DNA of 64,000 nucleotides from Stichopus chloronotus. Taxonomy: Eukaryota > Echinodermata > Holothuroidea > Aspidochirotida > Stichopodidae. The notes beneath the pieces are model-generated. The model saw only the letters and a list, made by a program, of their open reading frames with translations, did not search any database and was not told the origin of the DNA. Shown here one piece after another: positions 13,701 through 26,389 of the stretch. The position numbers and the translations under genes are program-made. The stretch is from contig CM037843.1 in NCBI GenBank assembly GCA_021234535.1, positions 33,357,200 to 33,421,199 on the forward strand, given 5' to 3'. Numbering within the stretch: position 1 is the stretch's first letter; every line of letters begins with the position of its first letter.

Positions 13701-16700
13701 CATTCTGCTTGTAAGTATTTCCACGTCACTCTGCCCAATCTCTCGCCTGAGGTGATTGGTGGGAATTCTTCCTGCAGCAGCAGCCTTCTGCCTGTAGTCA
13801 ACCTAACATGAAAGTAATTTGCATAATCATGAAGGTCTCTGGCACATGTGACTTCTGTGCCATTCAGCAAAAATAGATAAGATAGAAAAGATAGATTAGA
13901 TAGATAGAAATAACATTCACCCACACATTTTCTTCAATGATAATAAAGGTTACTACTACAGTATGTTAAAATAAACAGGTATAAAATATTGGTTACTGTA
14001 TAGTCCACGGCATACACAAATGGTATGAAAGTAAAGGTGCTTGTAGTGGCATATTCTCTTCTTTCAGTTCTATACAGGTGCACAAATTCCGTGCACAATG
14101 TTGGGTAGGTTGATAAGTGTTAACATTTCTCTGATAATAAAGTAACACTTCTGCATAAAAAGACTTTGCACGAAATTATATTGGCATCATAAGATGCCAA
14201 ATAGGCTCACGGTCCACCGACCTGACTGCGATAAGATGCACTCAAAGTACTCACCGTATCAGGGAGATACTGCAAAAGCTCATGGTGTGATTGCAGATCA
14301 ACCACACAGTGGACTAGCACTGAACCAATATACTGCCTGCCTCATAGGTCCACATGCGTGCCTCAGTTTTTACTTTCTACGACCTTTATCGAAATTTGCA
14401 ACAATTCCATCTAGACCATCCTTTAGAATTGGAGGATAGTCAATTATGCCATCGCTGGCCAAATATCACCACATTTCATTCCATGTTACCACAGTCCATT
14501 TTGACTTTCTACTAGAGTAATCTGAACTTGCAGCATTTACAACTTAGTCATCCATTAGAATCAAAGAAAAGTCAAGTCATGACTAGCTTCATATTAGTAC
14601 AACTTGACTACAATGTCCCCATCTAAAAAAAAAAATGAGCAGGTGTAAGTGCCTTTTTTAATCACCCTAAGGGCCACTCCCTGGGCCAAACTTATGTTGA
14701 TCCAACTGAAAAGTTTGGCAGTACAGTCTTGTTGATATCAGGTTGATGCTGCGTCAATTAGCCCTTCCGTTGTTAAGTGGGGTTTTGTTTTTGTGGGAAG
14801 TCATACTTAAGAACAATGTAAAATAGAAATTTGTCAGAGATTCATGTGACTCACAGTTAGTGGTACAAAGTTGGATGATGTTGCCTTCTTTCTGCTGACA
14901 GCAGTCACCAAAACGGATGTATTGCCAATCTGCCGATGTGAATATTACATATTCTGCCATTATTATGAGCACAACAAAAGCAGAGTTGACACAAAAAGAG
15001 GATGGATACGAGACAAATTTCGAAGGGAATACACAATATGTTCCCGTGAGTGCTGAATTAGATCAAAGTGTCAGAAAAGCTGTGAACGATAGTTTACCAT
15101 TATAGATTTATAATAAATTAGATGATAATATAAATTTTGCATTACTTGTGACACTTTTGACCTTGCACTGCATGCACAGACTCACAGAGCAATACACTCA
15201 CTTTAGAAACAGCTGAACCATCTGCAAATCTGGCCATTTTCCCCGATGATACAGTCATGATTCTGTATGACAAAAGAAAGAATGATTTGACAGCAAATTG
15301 AAATCATCATAATGAATGCATATATTCTGTATTCCATCTCTCAATAACTTTCTTTCAAGGAGAGTACTTTACACAACTTCAACTAGGCACCGGTAGGGTT
15401 GCAGCTGCAGTGGTCGGTGGTGGTCTGCTTTAGCTATTACTCACCTAAGCTGAGCAACATAAACAAAATATACAAAAAAAAAACAAAACATGAGTACAAT
15501 GCTGCAATGACCACTTTTCACACAGTTTTTTTTTTGTACATTTCTTATTGGACTCTGACACGTAGAGTCCAATAAGAAGTATCTCATGGGCTTGCTTCGC
15601 TTGCCACAGTCAACAAATTAGGTGCTACCATTTTTCAAACTGGAGCAGCAATGCTGCTGTAGCTCATAGAGGATCATGGAAGAATCACTATCCAAGCACA
15701 GTATCATTATGGCAAGCCATAAACAGTACGTACAATAAAAGCATTTTACAAACAAATGGCCAACATCAAGACCTTGTTCTGAAAATTACTCCCGAAAACA
15801 CTCCACAAGTATCAATCAGATATGATGATGACCCATTAAATGTCTATGAAGGAATCTGCAAGAGAACAAGCATCTTGAACCATTTTATAGTAAAATGGTC
15901 CATACCGTCTATGCACAACTATGGATCAAACTTTTTCAGAACACTTAATACGCACAACATACTATTATGACTGACAGCCACCACTGTTCAACAAAATCTG
16001 CAGGAGGAGTAGAGTGTTCTATGTGATTCATAAAATGGTACAAAAAGCAAATGGACCCCAAAGTCCTGTACACACCTGATGGCCCCAAACCCAAAGACTT
16101 TTGAGACTGTTTCCAGAAAAATCCATGAAATGTGTGGGAGGGAGAAATATCTTGAAAAACACAGGGCAGAATTTCATAGAATGGAATGCAGGGCTCATGT
16201 GGGAACTTAGACCCAAAATTTTCATGGTACCGTTTATATCCATGTATCATTATGATAGACCACCAACACTGCAGGTCTGCAACACAATCTGTCGAAGGAT
16301 AAGCAGTTTGCATGTTTTCATCAAATGGCCCATACCTGTACGGTCCATGCAGGAACATGAACCCAACATTCCTATGGGAAACTAACTACCCAATGATTAT
16401 CCTATTCTGTTCAAGTTTCAACAGAATCCATCACAGCAAGTGGGAGAGTCCCTTTTGAACAAAATGGATAGAATTTCACAAAATGGTCCTCAGGGCAAAT
16501 GTTGGAAATTGGATTCCAAAATTCCTGAACACACTGAAGATACCATGATCTAGCATGATTATGACAGGCCATCACCACTGTACAACACAATCTGTAGTTA
16601 TAGAAGCATTTTGCATGAGAATCTATAACATGGGTCACATGGCCCAAAGTGGCACTTGAACCTAAAATCAATGGCTACCCCTGAGGACCCCATGTTAAGG

Positions 16701-17840
16701 ACCACTGTTTTCAAGTTTCATTTAGTGTAAAGAACATGTGACTGCAAGCTCAGTCAAAATAATACAACAATGATGATGCTGAATCATTTTCTTAAAGTTT
16801 ATAACATCTGACTGGCTCTATATAATGTGTGTGAGCTAAACATCACCCCTCAAATCAGTCTAGCTAAAACCCTGGGCAACGACATCACCATGAACTGAAA
16901 AAAAAAACAATCCTTTCTTGGAAGATCATGTTTCCCCAATTTTTCAAAATTTGTCAAAAAAGTGTGATCAACAAAATCCTATTATTGTGTGCATCACTGC
17001 AAGAACATCTTGCCAAATAACTGCAGGTACGCAGCTCTTTCATTCATGGGCGACTTTACAGCCAAAACCAATAACTTGGTCATAAGATCACAAGCTAAAA
17101 CTTCCATACATTCAACAGAATATCATTGCAACTTTCAGAGAGACCACAGGGAACAGCTGATCAATAAAGTTGCCAATGTGTGTCAAGTGCAGCCTTAAAA
17201 GCATCTGCCATACACAAGTTTCTTAAACCACACGTCTTTTTTCATAAATAATTGGTAGCATTTGCAAATGACCACTTTTCTGAAAACTGTGACTGGTTTA
17301 AGCAGGATGAAATGAAACCACAAACACCACCAACATCACACATGTACAGTACAACGGTGACAAATTCTATGAGCCATGCATTTTGTCCACGATTTCCGGT
17401 AGGTAACAGATTTGTTTCTTTTTTGTGTTATCTCAATGATAACATGCCCCTTCTGGAATTCATAGCAAGCAATTGAACTCATTTTATAAGACCAGCCAGG
17501 GGGACAGGGTAAATTTCACAGGGAAGATGTATTCCATAAACCAAACAGAGGGAGGTTTGCTAGTGGAATATCACATGTGAGCTAGTTTGCAAACTTTGCC
17601 TTGATTTTGCTTTAATGTCCAATTATCTTCAGACTAACAGCTTACGGCCAGAATGACAAACCTGTCTCCAACTTCAATATCCACACCCGGTTCAGCATCT
17701 GATATATTTCCCCATGGCGATAATTTCTTGCCTCTTCTAACAGTCAGTTGGTATGATCTTTGGTTCCCATGATGCAAAAAAATGCTCCTCTGGCTCAATA
17801 ACCATTTTGAACACATAGTCCATTTCCGAAGGGTACGCAT
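1..17840 (-). CDS. PNPT1: PNPT1: mitochondrial polyribonucleotide nucleotidyltransferase (polynucleotide phosphorylase), 3' part outside window
   Basis: Phosphorolytic 3'-5' exoribonuclease of mitochondria. In animals the trimeric enzyme works in RNA decay (with the SUV3 helicase) and RNA import. I reconstructed 18 exons (coordinates in the two part entries), 1,529 coding nt or about 509 residues, all with GT donors, AG acceptors and compatible phases. The protein aligns colinearly with animal PNPases: [80 protein letters not shown] and [18 protein letters not shown]. The start ATG is at 17838-17840; an in-frame TGA lies 12 nt upstream, and A at -3 is a good context. The gene leaves the window inside core 2, so the rest of core 2, KH and S1 must lie further left. 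The call rests on recognition of family motifs and no alignment was run. Confidence 0.95.
8409..17840 (-). CDS. PNPT1: PNPT1 exons 1-8: mitochondrial presequence and RNase PH-like core 1
   Basis: Exons: 1, 17662-17840; 2, 15202-15262; 3, 14855-14929; 4, 13697-13802; 5, 12787-12836; 6, 10878-10941; 7, 10255-10416; 8, 8409-8595. Residues 1-40 are rich in Arg, Lys and Ser with no acidic residue (start [18 protein letters not shown]), a typical matrix-targeting presequence. Core 1 begins near residue 53 (GVDIEVGDR) and includes the RRE motif in exon 4, [11 protein letters not shown] in exon 5, [15 protein letters not shown] in exon 6 and [12 protein letters not shown] in exon 7. Core 1 in this family keeps the RNase PH fold but is not the main catalytic core (family knowledge). 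Exon 8 begins the all-helical linker (LVPHQEVV-like end). The donor of exon 1 is weak (gtttgt) but is required to join VDIEVGD-R to IMTVSSGK in phase. Exon 8 uses donor gtaggt. Confidence 0.93.
15542..15578. repeat. Perfect 15-bp inverted repeat (hairpin) with 7-nt loop
   Basis: Left arm 15542-15556 (ttcttattggactct), loop 15557-15563, right arm 15564-15578, an exact reverse complement. It lies in PNPT1 intron 1 about 280 nt upstream, in gene sense, of exon 2. It could be a small foldback element remnant or an intronic RNA hairpin; nothing else identifies it. Confidence 0.7.
15690..16690. repeat. Degenerate tandem repeat, about four units of ~260-310 bp, in PNPT1 intron 1
   Basis: A recurring module begins with a tatCATTATG-like motif. 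It is followed after ~10 nt by a ccaccac/caacactg segment, then caacacaatctg and a gcatttgcat segment before atggccc. Copies start near 15700, 15960, 16246 and 16551, and units have diverged strongly from one another. Open frames of up to 137 codons across it lack family motifs and look like by-products of the repeat. Confidence 0.55.
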
Positions 17841-20800
17841 CTTCTTTTCCTCTCAATAATTCTGTCCTCGGCTGTCGACGCTTGCCTGACGCTAAAGTTT
17901 AAACTGAGAATGACAAAGAAAAACTCTTTAGAACTGGATATTTGCCAGTGGCCTAAATGTGAATCTACATAAATTAACCTGGAAAAGGCCTATGACAAGT
18001 CACTGAATTCAGTAATTGCAACGCATGTTGACATGAACAGAAGACAACTTTGACAACTAAAAAAAAAGATAAAAAAGAAATGCACTGCAATTTTGCGAAA
18101 AATGCAAAACAGCACAATCGTAAAATTTGCAAAAAAGGACTGTCACATAATGTTGCTGAACCTGCCATTTAGTTCTGTACCAGCACTGCTCATGTAGAGT
18201 ACCAATGCCAGTGAAAATGATCCTTGACTCAGACAAAAGGAGAGTTGAATAAATGTGCCATATGTAGTTGCGACATGCAAAAAGCTGCCACCTAACTTTG
18301 TGAATTATAGCTTTTCTGAGAAATTTAACTACTGCAAATGCAGGTGTAAAAACAAAATTGCAGTGTCATTTACCAATTAACAGACTGGAGGCTGAATAAC
18401 ACAGATCAGTAAGTTGGTAAAAGCAAAATTCAGTACTGCCTTCCAGTACTGTAACTTTCACCAAATTCAGGAAATAAGGCCAACAATAAATGGCATAGGC
18501 CATTCATCAATTTAAAGAGTTTTCCATCACTTCTCATGACTCTTAAAAAGATGCTAACATTCGGAAATTGTTCTTATTTTCACAAAATATATCACAAAAG
18601 TAGGAAAATGAATTTCGAAGTATGAGTCTGGTGCTAGAAATCAATCAGGTTGTGATATGGTTCCTAGCAAATCTGGATTTGAACATTGCTGTTGATATTT
18701 ATCATGGAGTGGATTACAGTACTGTTATGATCTCTTTTTTGGTGATAAAACATTTAGTTTCACCAGTGAGCAGTCATAAACCTACGTTTCAAAGCACTGT
18801 TCTGAGCAAGCTAATTGTTTAAGGATTAGTTGCCTTAAATGATGTTTCAGTATTTTGCCCACTATACACAGCAAATGGTTCACAATAGAATTTGTTTCTT
18901 TTGATCTACTCCGTGGTAGTTCCAAGATTTTGATGATAGATGTGCAAAGTTTTATGCATCAATGCTACAATATGTACTGTAAGCTACTAATATATGTACA
19001 GCACTCATGAATACTCATACTTCAGTCTGACCTCCTTTTTTATCCTGATTCCTGAGTCATGCATAGACACGAATCAGTTATTTACACCATAATTACTTTT
19101 TGGCTCGAATGGAGAATCGAGGCAGGGGGGAAACCAGACTATCACCAATGCAAACCAATGCAAACCTAATCCTGCTCCTGAGACCGCCACTTAACATCCC
19201 TTCTGACTGATGAGAGGTGTGTACCCTGCAGTCTTTAAGCACATTCGTAAAGGCGGGGAGGGGTAGAGAACCTGCCCAGCTCAGCAGCCCATCAGCTGTA
19301 CCAGTACAATTTTAGAATACCCCACCTTTCAGAAGGTCGAGCGAGGAAGAACAAATTCAATCATACTAATAGAGAGTGCTCAACAACTCTTACAATAACT
19401 CTGACTTCACTGCGACTTCGACTCAGTTAAAAGTTGTATTGTCACTGCGACTCCAACTCAAGCAACAATAGATGCATTATTCTCATGCCCACACCTTGAC
19501 TCCCGACTCCATCTAAAACTACATGTCAAATATACCTCGACAACAGCAGCAATTACATTGCAATTAGTCTGTAGTCTCTGACTTCACTGCGACTCCCACT
19601 AAATCTAAAAGTTGTAATTGTCACTGTGACTCTGACTCCAGCAGTAAGTAGGATTACCACCTGATTATTGACGCCAATAATTCTTGCATACTTGTCTTCA
19701 TAATATTATTCCATTATCTTGAAGATCCTTTAGTCTCATATTGCGGAGTGACTGACAATTTTCACTTTCTGTACTTCCCAGAGAACTCTTTCAACTTCCT
19801 TAGCAAAGTCACGTGGTTCGCGACAGGAAAGCGAAAAGTTCTTTACAGCATAACTTCATTACTTTGCAGATTTATATAATTTATTCATATTTTACAACTT
19901 GGAATACCGACCCGGAATGGAATATATTGACCACGGATTCAGCCAGAGCGATTGTACCTAAACGGACTTCAGACTTCTTTCTGGTGAGTACACGTCTGAT
20001 TTCCTTATTCGATCTTTATAGTTGCCTCCATACCTCCCTAAAATGCAATGTACGATAGCCATTTTGATAAGCTTTAATTTTAGCTTTACTTGTACAGCAT
20101 AAGAAGGCGTATGCCCCTACAGGTACACATGTATGCATATTTAATGGAATTTTGCTGCTACTCCATTCACAAAACTAAAACTCTCCACAAATACTTGGCA
20201 GCAATGTTTTTGGAAAAGATGGTGGGGAAGGTTTACTCATTTTTGAATCTGTGACTGAACATTCAACCATCCCGAAAAATGCCAGAGACAAAAAACAAAT
20301 GATAAAAAAGAATACATTAATGACAAAGATACATGTTGTGCAATGTTCCGAGTATAAACCTTACAACTGATATCAAACTTCGTCGTACGTACCACGATGG
20401 GTTGAAACATGATACAGAGACGACCCTCACCAGACAGGGTGCAGATTTTAACACCTGTTTGTGGGATTCATGAATGGGAAAAATTCTTGTCATCTCTCCA
20501 AGAAAAGTTTGCAGCAAAAGTTATGGCAAAACCTTGCGAACCTTCCGAACCTGGTTCGCGGGAAATCGGCAATGCTCGCAGCAAATCCTGCATTTCGGTA
20601 CACATTTTCTTTTTTTTTGATTAAAAAACGGGTAAAAAAACCGGGAAGTCTTCAGAGAAACAAAGTAAATGAGGGAAACAGGAACAAATGCTGTTTAAAG
20701 TATATTTAAAAGAAGCTCTGTTGATCATTATTGCTTACGATACTCACATAGGCAACTAGAGGATGTTACCTCTATGCCTATAAACCACGATGTCCAGTAT

Positions 20801-23263
20801 ATCCCCAACGACCACGCAAGTAACCAGTTTGCTTTTAGGCACACTTCAGCTGCCCTTCATACCCTATGAATCCCAGTGCCCAGGGATGATTCACGCAGAG
20901 CTCGTGCACAATTTCATCTCTATTGGTTTTAGTGCTTTTTTTTTCTGAACTCAGCACAAAATTCTCTATGCAATTACTGAGATACTGAGTGCTTTCAGCA
21001 TACATACATTAGCGGCGCAAACAGACTAGACCCATGCGGCATGGCTTGACCTTTGTAGATTCTTTACCTTTACAGTCTTGCACCCAGATACAATGGTACC
21101 GCCAAACACTTTTCAGGAAAACAGTGGCTGAATTTGAGTATTATGAATGCAATAAATGTCCATTTTGGGACATGTGTTGACATTTTTGCAGTTAAAAACT
21201 TTTCTTGGAAACATGCCAGGACTTTTTTACGGCTAACTTGCAGAGCTGTTTGTAAGTAGCACAGCTTGTACTTGTTGACAGTGTATCTATGATCAAAACA
21301 TTTATTCTAGGCCTATTGCATATCTATATAGCGTATCATCGGGCTCAAGTTTCGTTTCTGATATTTTGTATGTGACACTTCTTCACATTTAAAAAGGTAC
21401 TGTACATCGCTACAATGGAAATAGTCTAATGTTAAGCTTATGTGATTGATTTTTCAAATATTCGAAGAGTTTTCAGTTATATTTTTTGTGCTCACCTGCA
21501 CAATTTTACCCCTTCAATGTGCTAGGAACCCCAATCTCTCAAGAGCTTGCCCCTGAACACCCCACATGGATTTCCACCCCTACACAAATGTCAGTGGGAA
21601 ATCGGTGGATTGTCTTTTGTGTTCACCGGAAATTCAGCAAGGTTTTCCAACCCTACATTAATTGGGCCAGTCACCAAACTACCGCAAAAATTCTTTGAAA
21701 TTACGTAGATGGCATGAATTAACAGTGATGGGCTAATGTACATCTAATGCTCAGTCAAGTGAACCGAGTGTTCTCCATGACCACTGACTATGGCACTAGT
21801 CACAAAAACAGGAATAGACCTATAGGCGGGCCATGTATTACAACCCTAATTAAGTTATCTTTCTACATATTCAACCTTGAATCTTAAAATATTTAAGCAA
21901 CTGCATGTTGATAAATAAAACATCAAAATATCATTTACACATTTCTTCAACTATAACCTGGTCTGCAAGTTACAAGTACAGTAGTATGCTGATCACTTTG
22001 ACAATGAAATAACTGCATTTGCGAAGGTGGTTAGGCTACTCGCTATACCTCACCACATTACGGATATGATTATTTTGAACTTGTAATAGATTCTACAAGA
22101 AAAAGTTTTCATCTTCGTTGCACTGTGGTTGTTGACTGTTCTACTGTGTGAAGGCAGTGTGGGCAGGCAGTTGGAGTTGAGAAAACCCTGTCTAGCTTTT
22201 TATGGCTCCTTCTGTAGATTGTGGATACAGACTTTCAAACATGCTACCAGATTTTACTGAAACTGGATTGTGTGGAAACAAGGAAAAAGTTAAAAAAACA
22301 AAGTTTGCTTCTTTTTGAAGTTGAAAATTGACAACTTTGATTAATGTGATACACACAAGAATACACAGGGAACAAGAAAAAAAAAGACTTCACAGATATA
22401 TCATTGTCAATTTTGTACATGCAAATTAGTGTAGTGGGTTTTTTTTTCTCTGGAATACCAAATAATCAGAATATTGGTAATGAAAAATCTAATCAGTATT
22501 TTCCATTATAGCATAATCGTTTGAACACTTCTCTCCACAGGGTTTTACAGAATTTGTACAAGGATTACAACTCTTGCGAGAGTGTGGATAAAAAAAAGGT
22601 TCAAATCCTACACTCTTTTACACTTGTCTGATATCCTTGTGCATGACACTTCCACTCACAGATCCCCCCATTCGTACCTCCTTTCTCTCCACGCAGATAA
22701 ATGAAAACCAATGAACCTTGCCACCGTATGATGATGATGCTACAGTTTCACTGGTACCAGTAGTTTAGCTGCAGGCTAGGTCTAAATTATTACGGTCCAT
22801 TTTGTACGTTAGGCTACTGTCATAGTTACCAACCAGACCATTAGAGCCACTATTACTGTTTCTTCAAATCCACAGGGTGTGAATGCTATATCTTTCTGTA
22901 GTAAAAGGCAAATAGTATACAAAGAACTGTAGAACTTTTATCTATTGGTAATTATTACCTTAAGGCCACAACTGCACGTGCCAATTTTGTGTCGGGAGTG
23001 CAAGACGTTTGTATACGGGCGCCGCCATGTTAGGCTCGATCAAACATGAATTATTATATTAATAATTATTAATAAGCTTTAACCACTCTTCTAGTAAGTC
23101 TCCTGCATGCAGTCTCTAGGTTTTTAGCTGAACAAAAAGGAAATTACTTATGTGTGTATTTGCACCAACTTTATGGATAATTAATTTACGATAATGTGAT
23201 GGTGCATACCCTACAAACATTTTCCCGTCTATGGTCTATTCGACAACGGTTTGAAGACTGGAA
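17841..23263. other. Intergenic region upstream of PNPT1, no gene recognised
   Basis: The PNPT1 promoter should lie at its left end (just above 17,840), but I see no clear TATA box or initiator. Open frames on both strands at 20.3-20.65 kb are in a locally GC-richer patch but match nothing I know. A short diverged repeat at 19.4/19.6 kb and homopolymer runs are the only other structure. Confidence 0.5.
19399..19633. repeat. Two diverged copies of a ~57-bp ctctgacttcactgcgact motif, ~178 bp apart
   Basis: Segments near 19399-19456 and 19577-19633 both read tctgacttcactgcgact, then an actcagttaaaagttgta-like stretch, then ttgtcactg(c/t)gactc. The surroundings repeat gactc/actcc words. It looks like an old minisatellite-like array with two recognisable units. 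Confidence 0.5.
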
Positions 23264-24433
23264 GTGATAAACTAGACCCCCCTCGCAACCTCATCATATT
23301 AATGACGTGTTACGTCACTTTTAAATATTCATATCATGATGTCACGAGCTTATAGCCGATGGATAACTGAAACTTGTATGTCAATAATACCAGTCAACTG
23401 CACCGTAAGTCGCGGTGGGAGTATGTGTGTTGACTTTGAGTTGGACAGTACACATATGGTAGGTGTTGCATTTCATTGATTTTGGAGCGAAGTATCAAAA
23501 TATATCAGGGGATACTGCTGTCTATTCATGTATTGGTACACCATAATTTCAAGAGAGATGTAATGTTGAATGCAATTAACTTACCTTTCCATATTAATTT
23601 GAATTTACGTTTCGTCTTTCAGTTGACAAAATATCACTCACAGGCTCACTATTGTTCCCATAAAAAGTTATTATTTGTAAATTACAAAATAAATTTTATT
23701 CTCATTTTCATATTGGTATATTTAGATGGACCAGGACTAGTCAACCATGCTATCAACACGTCATGCAGTAACAGTGTGGGTGTATTTCCTGAGTTAGGAC
23801 AAAGGCCCATACTCAGTGGATCTGTAGTATATAGGTCTACAGATAGTTTATTAAGTTATGTTTTCATTGATATATCTCTATTAAAGACAAAATATACATA
23901 CCTGATTATTATGCAACATAGTTCTTCATCACTTAGTTAAGATCAAACTGTTAAAACAGTTGCCAGGGATTACTTGACATCCTTTTTAATTTTTTTTTTT
24001 TGCGTATTTTGTCATAGGTTGATCAATTGTTACATATGCACATAAATTTATATTCCCCCTTGTTTTGTCTGCATGCCCCCGCCCCTCCTGGAGAAAAGTG
24101 TTAGGCAACCCTCCAAGAAAAAAGGCACGTCATGCTTCTGGGAATTGGTTACTATATTCTAACTCTGGCTAGCTCTGTAACCAATAAACAATTTCCAGTT
24201 GATTAAATAAATTTTTCTCTAACCCTAGCACCTTATATGTCCCTTCCCCTTCTCTCATTCCTACATGGAAGCTGGCAATTAGCCAAGCAAGTCAGTGGTG
24301 ATATTAACTCCAGATCTTTGGACATCATATTAAAATCAGAAAGTCACTAAACATGAGAAGTGGTATGTGAATATACAGCACTGCATCCCAATCCACAGGA
24401 GCAAGGATCAAACACTATTCACAATATTTTTTG
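23264..24433 (+). repeat. Left arm of a large inverted repeat
   Basis: This ~1.17-kb segment reappears reverse-complemented at about 31548-33450. Shared landmarks include gtgataaactaga at the outer edge, tgttacgtcacttttaaat, gactttgagttggacagtac, caacacgtcatgcagta, aaactgttaaaacagtt, gtcagtggtgatattaactc and aggagcaaggat at the inner edge. The arms differ by many substitutions and by insertions in the right arm. It could be a transposon-derived repeat family with two opposed copies, or long terminal arms of a ~10.2-kb foldback element. No transposase was seen. Confidence 0.75.
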
Positions 24434-25849
24434 TAAGCAACATTTAATTTTAACATTTATCTTTACAATTATTTCTTCTCTCAATCAATTTAAAATGCAA
24501 TAACATTAAAAACAATATTAAAATAAAATACAGGTTATCGAATCAAAATCCTCAGCTTATGTGCTTCATTTGATTTAGATCAGATTTTGCCTATTGCAGT
24601 TGTGTATGTGATACACTAGGGGAAGCCCCCCCCCCCTCTTCCAATTGGGAGAGAGTACTCTGTGGGGGGGGGGACATCACATGTCCCCGTTGAAAAATTT
24701 GTGCCTTTTTACAGGTTCTAGATGCAAAATGGTGCGAGATTTCCATCTTTGCTCTCTGTATTTGTATTTCGAAATAACAGGACCTTTTATTGAAAATCGT
24801 TATGAGGGAACTCTCGTCCCCCCTGTGGCTGCGTGCCTGGTAATAGCCCGCCTGTATCCGTCTCCATCCTTCCCAGATTGTGATTTCCCTCTTTAACCCT
24901 ACCCATGGGGCTATAGCTATATACTTTCACGCACAGTTTCACACCTATTTTGTACCTTTTGCAATGGATGAATATTTCATCAAAAGAGGAAAAGCCAAAA
25001 TAATCTAGAAAAAAAGAAAAGAAATTGTGGAGATATGTTCAAAATCTAGCATTAAATGTAGCACCATTTTCTATCTAGAACACCCTTACGTAAGCAATTA
25101 TTTTGCAAAGGGTACCCCACTCCAACCTTCGGACGAGCATCACCCATCCACGAGCCATTGCCAGATCAACCTTTAGAGAGAGCCTTAATCAAACCCTGGT
25201 ACGATATATTTCCATCATCGCATTAGCCTCAGAACTTTTTTTGCTAATTTCCAGCAAAGAGAATATTTCCATTTACAGGCCAGGCGGCATGAGCATGCAA
25301 GAACGACGTACTAAAAAAAAAAATGGCCGCGGCCGACCTGTTGGCATGTGCCTGTTTTTACATAGTATGGTCACGAAGCTATTATATTAGAACGGAAGCT
25401 CCCTCGGGGGCAGCTATATACTGTCTGCATTTGACACAGCCATTGTGCAGCAAATGAAGCCGCAACTGAAAACTCCTGTGAATGAATATTGGACGACTTG
25501 TGACGTACAATGTGTTCACTGTTATTAATATTAAGTGTTTCCAGAGGGTTCTTGTTTATCATTTCTCTAAGGTAGCATACCCTTGTTAATTTCCCCATTG
25601 TCTTATACATTAAATTGCAGATATAAGCTGCCACTCTTTAGAAAACTGACACATTGTCTATTCATGGCTTTTTTAATTTTTCCACACCTTAGGTGGTTAG
25701 ATTTTCTGCTAGAGACCGTCGATGATAGCATGCCTTGTCACTGGGGCAAATCACACATCTCCTCGAATGATACTGCTCCCCCAGCTCAAAGTCCATAACT
25801 TTTCCGTAATTTCTTCAATTGGCACCATTTGCACACCTTTAGGCTTGAA
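24434..25849. other. Intergenic, no gene recognised
   Basis: AT-rich sequence with C/G homopolymer runs at about 24627-24636 and 24664-24673. No open frame here resembles a known protein. Confidence 0.4.
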
Positions 25850-26389
25850 GCTTCTGTTTTTATTGAGACCTTCCCTATCACATGATGATTACATGAAATA
25901 TAGAAACGGATTGATAGCATAATGAGAAACTATTCATTTAAAAAACACAAATTGGAGCCACGAAAAAAAATTCCTTCGTTTAAGCAGGGAGGTGCTATAG
26001 AGAAGGAGATACAACGGAAGTTTCTTCTTTGGAAGTACTATAGCCTAGTTTCCGCAGTAATCGACTCTTTTGTTCACCTCTTGAAGATTCAATGGGATTT
26101 AAGGGTATTAGGAACTTAACGTAAAGGGTCTATGTTGTCCACTTCAAAAATTACAAGCCGGTGTGAATGAAGATTACTTGGATGTCCCTAGCAGCAAGAT
26201 ACATCACACAAAAGTAAAACGGCACTCTAAGCTGTTCTCATCCCTTTATGAATAGAAAGTTATCACGCCGAAGAAAATCTAACAGGATTAACATCACTTA
26301 ACCGTCCCGATATATCTCCTTCTCTAGCACCTCCCTGGTTTAAGGGGGTGGATTTAGTCGTCTTGATCATGTAAAGTAAGTAAACCTCT
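25850..26389 (+). repeat. Tandem unit copy A (diverged, truncated, interrupted by a MITE)
   Basis: Starts with gcttctgtttttattgagacc, the same start as copies B and C, and follows them through cattggagccacga and ccttcg. It is then interrupted by a 353-bp insertion (25985-26337) and resumes with ggggtgg.tttagtcgtcttgatcatgt until aaacctct, where copy B begins. Substitutions relative to B and C make A clearly older. Confidence 0.8.
25985..26337. mobile_element. 353-bp hAT-like MITE with terminal inverted repeats and target duplication
   Basis: Left end cagggaggtgctatagagaa and right end ctagcacctccctg are inverted repeats of ~27 bp with a 1-nt indel. The flanks 25978-25984 and 26338-26344 are both gtttaag, a 7-bp target-site duplication. 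Sister copies B and C have an uninterrupted ccttcgtgtaagggggtgg at the matching place, which serves as the empty site. A CAGGG terminus is typical of hAT superfamily elements, which usually make 8-bp duplications; the eighth base may have mutated. There is no transposase, so it is non-autonomous. Confidence 0.82.

Noticed and set aside
15945..16385. 137-codon minus and 94-codon plus frames
   Set aside because: They coincide with the degenerate tandem array in intron 1, are not conserved between units and lack family motifs.
20317..20709. Open frames on both strands in a GC-richer patch, considered as an upstream PNPT1 exon
   Set aside because: Exon 1 at 17662-17840 already supplies the start codon, presequence and correct phase, and none of the frames here resembles PNPT1 or another known protein.
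22590..22610. ggttcaaatcc, a T-loop-like motif suggesting a tRNA
   Set aside because: The flanking bases cannot form the T stem, D arm or acceptor stem.
23476..23940. 154-codon plus-strand open frame in the left repeat arm
   Set aside because: The inverted copy at 31.5-33.5 kb carries an insertion of ~110 nt in the matching part that breaks the frame, and the protein shows no family motif.
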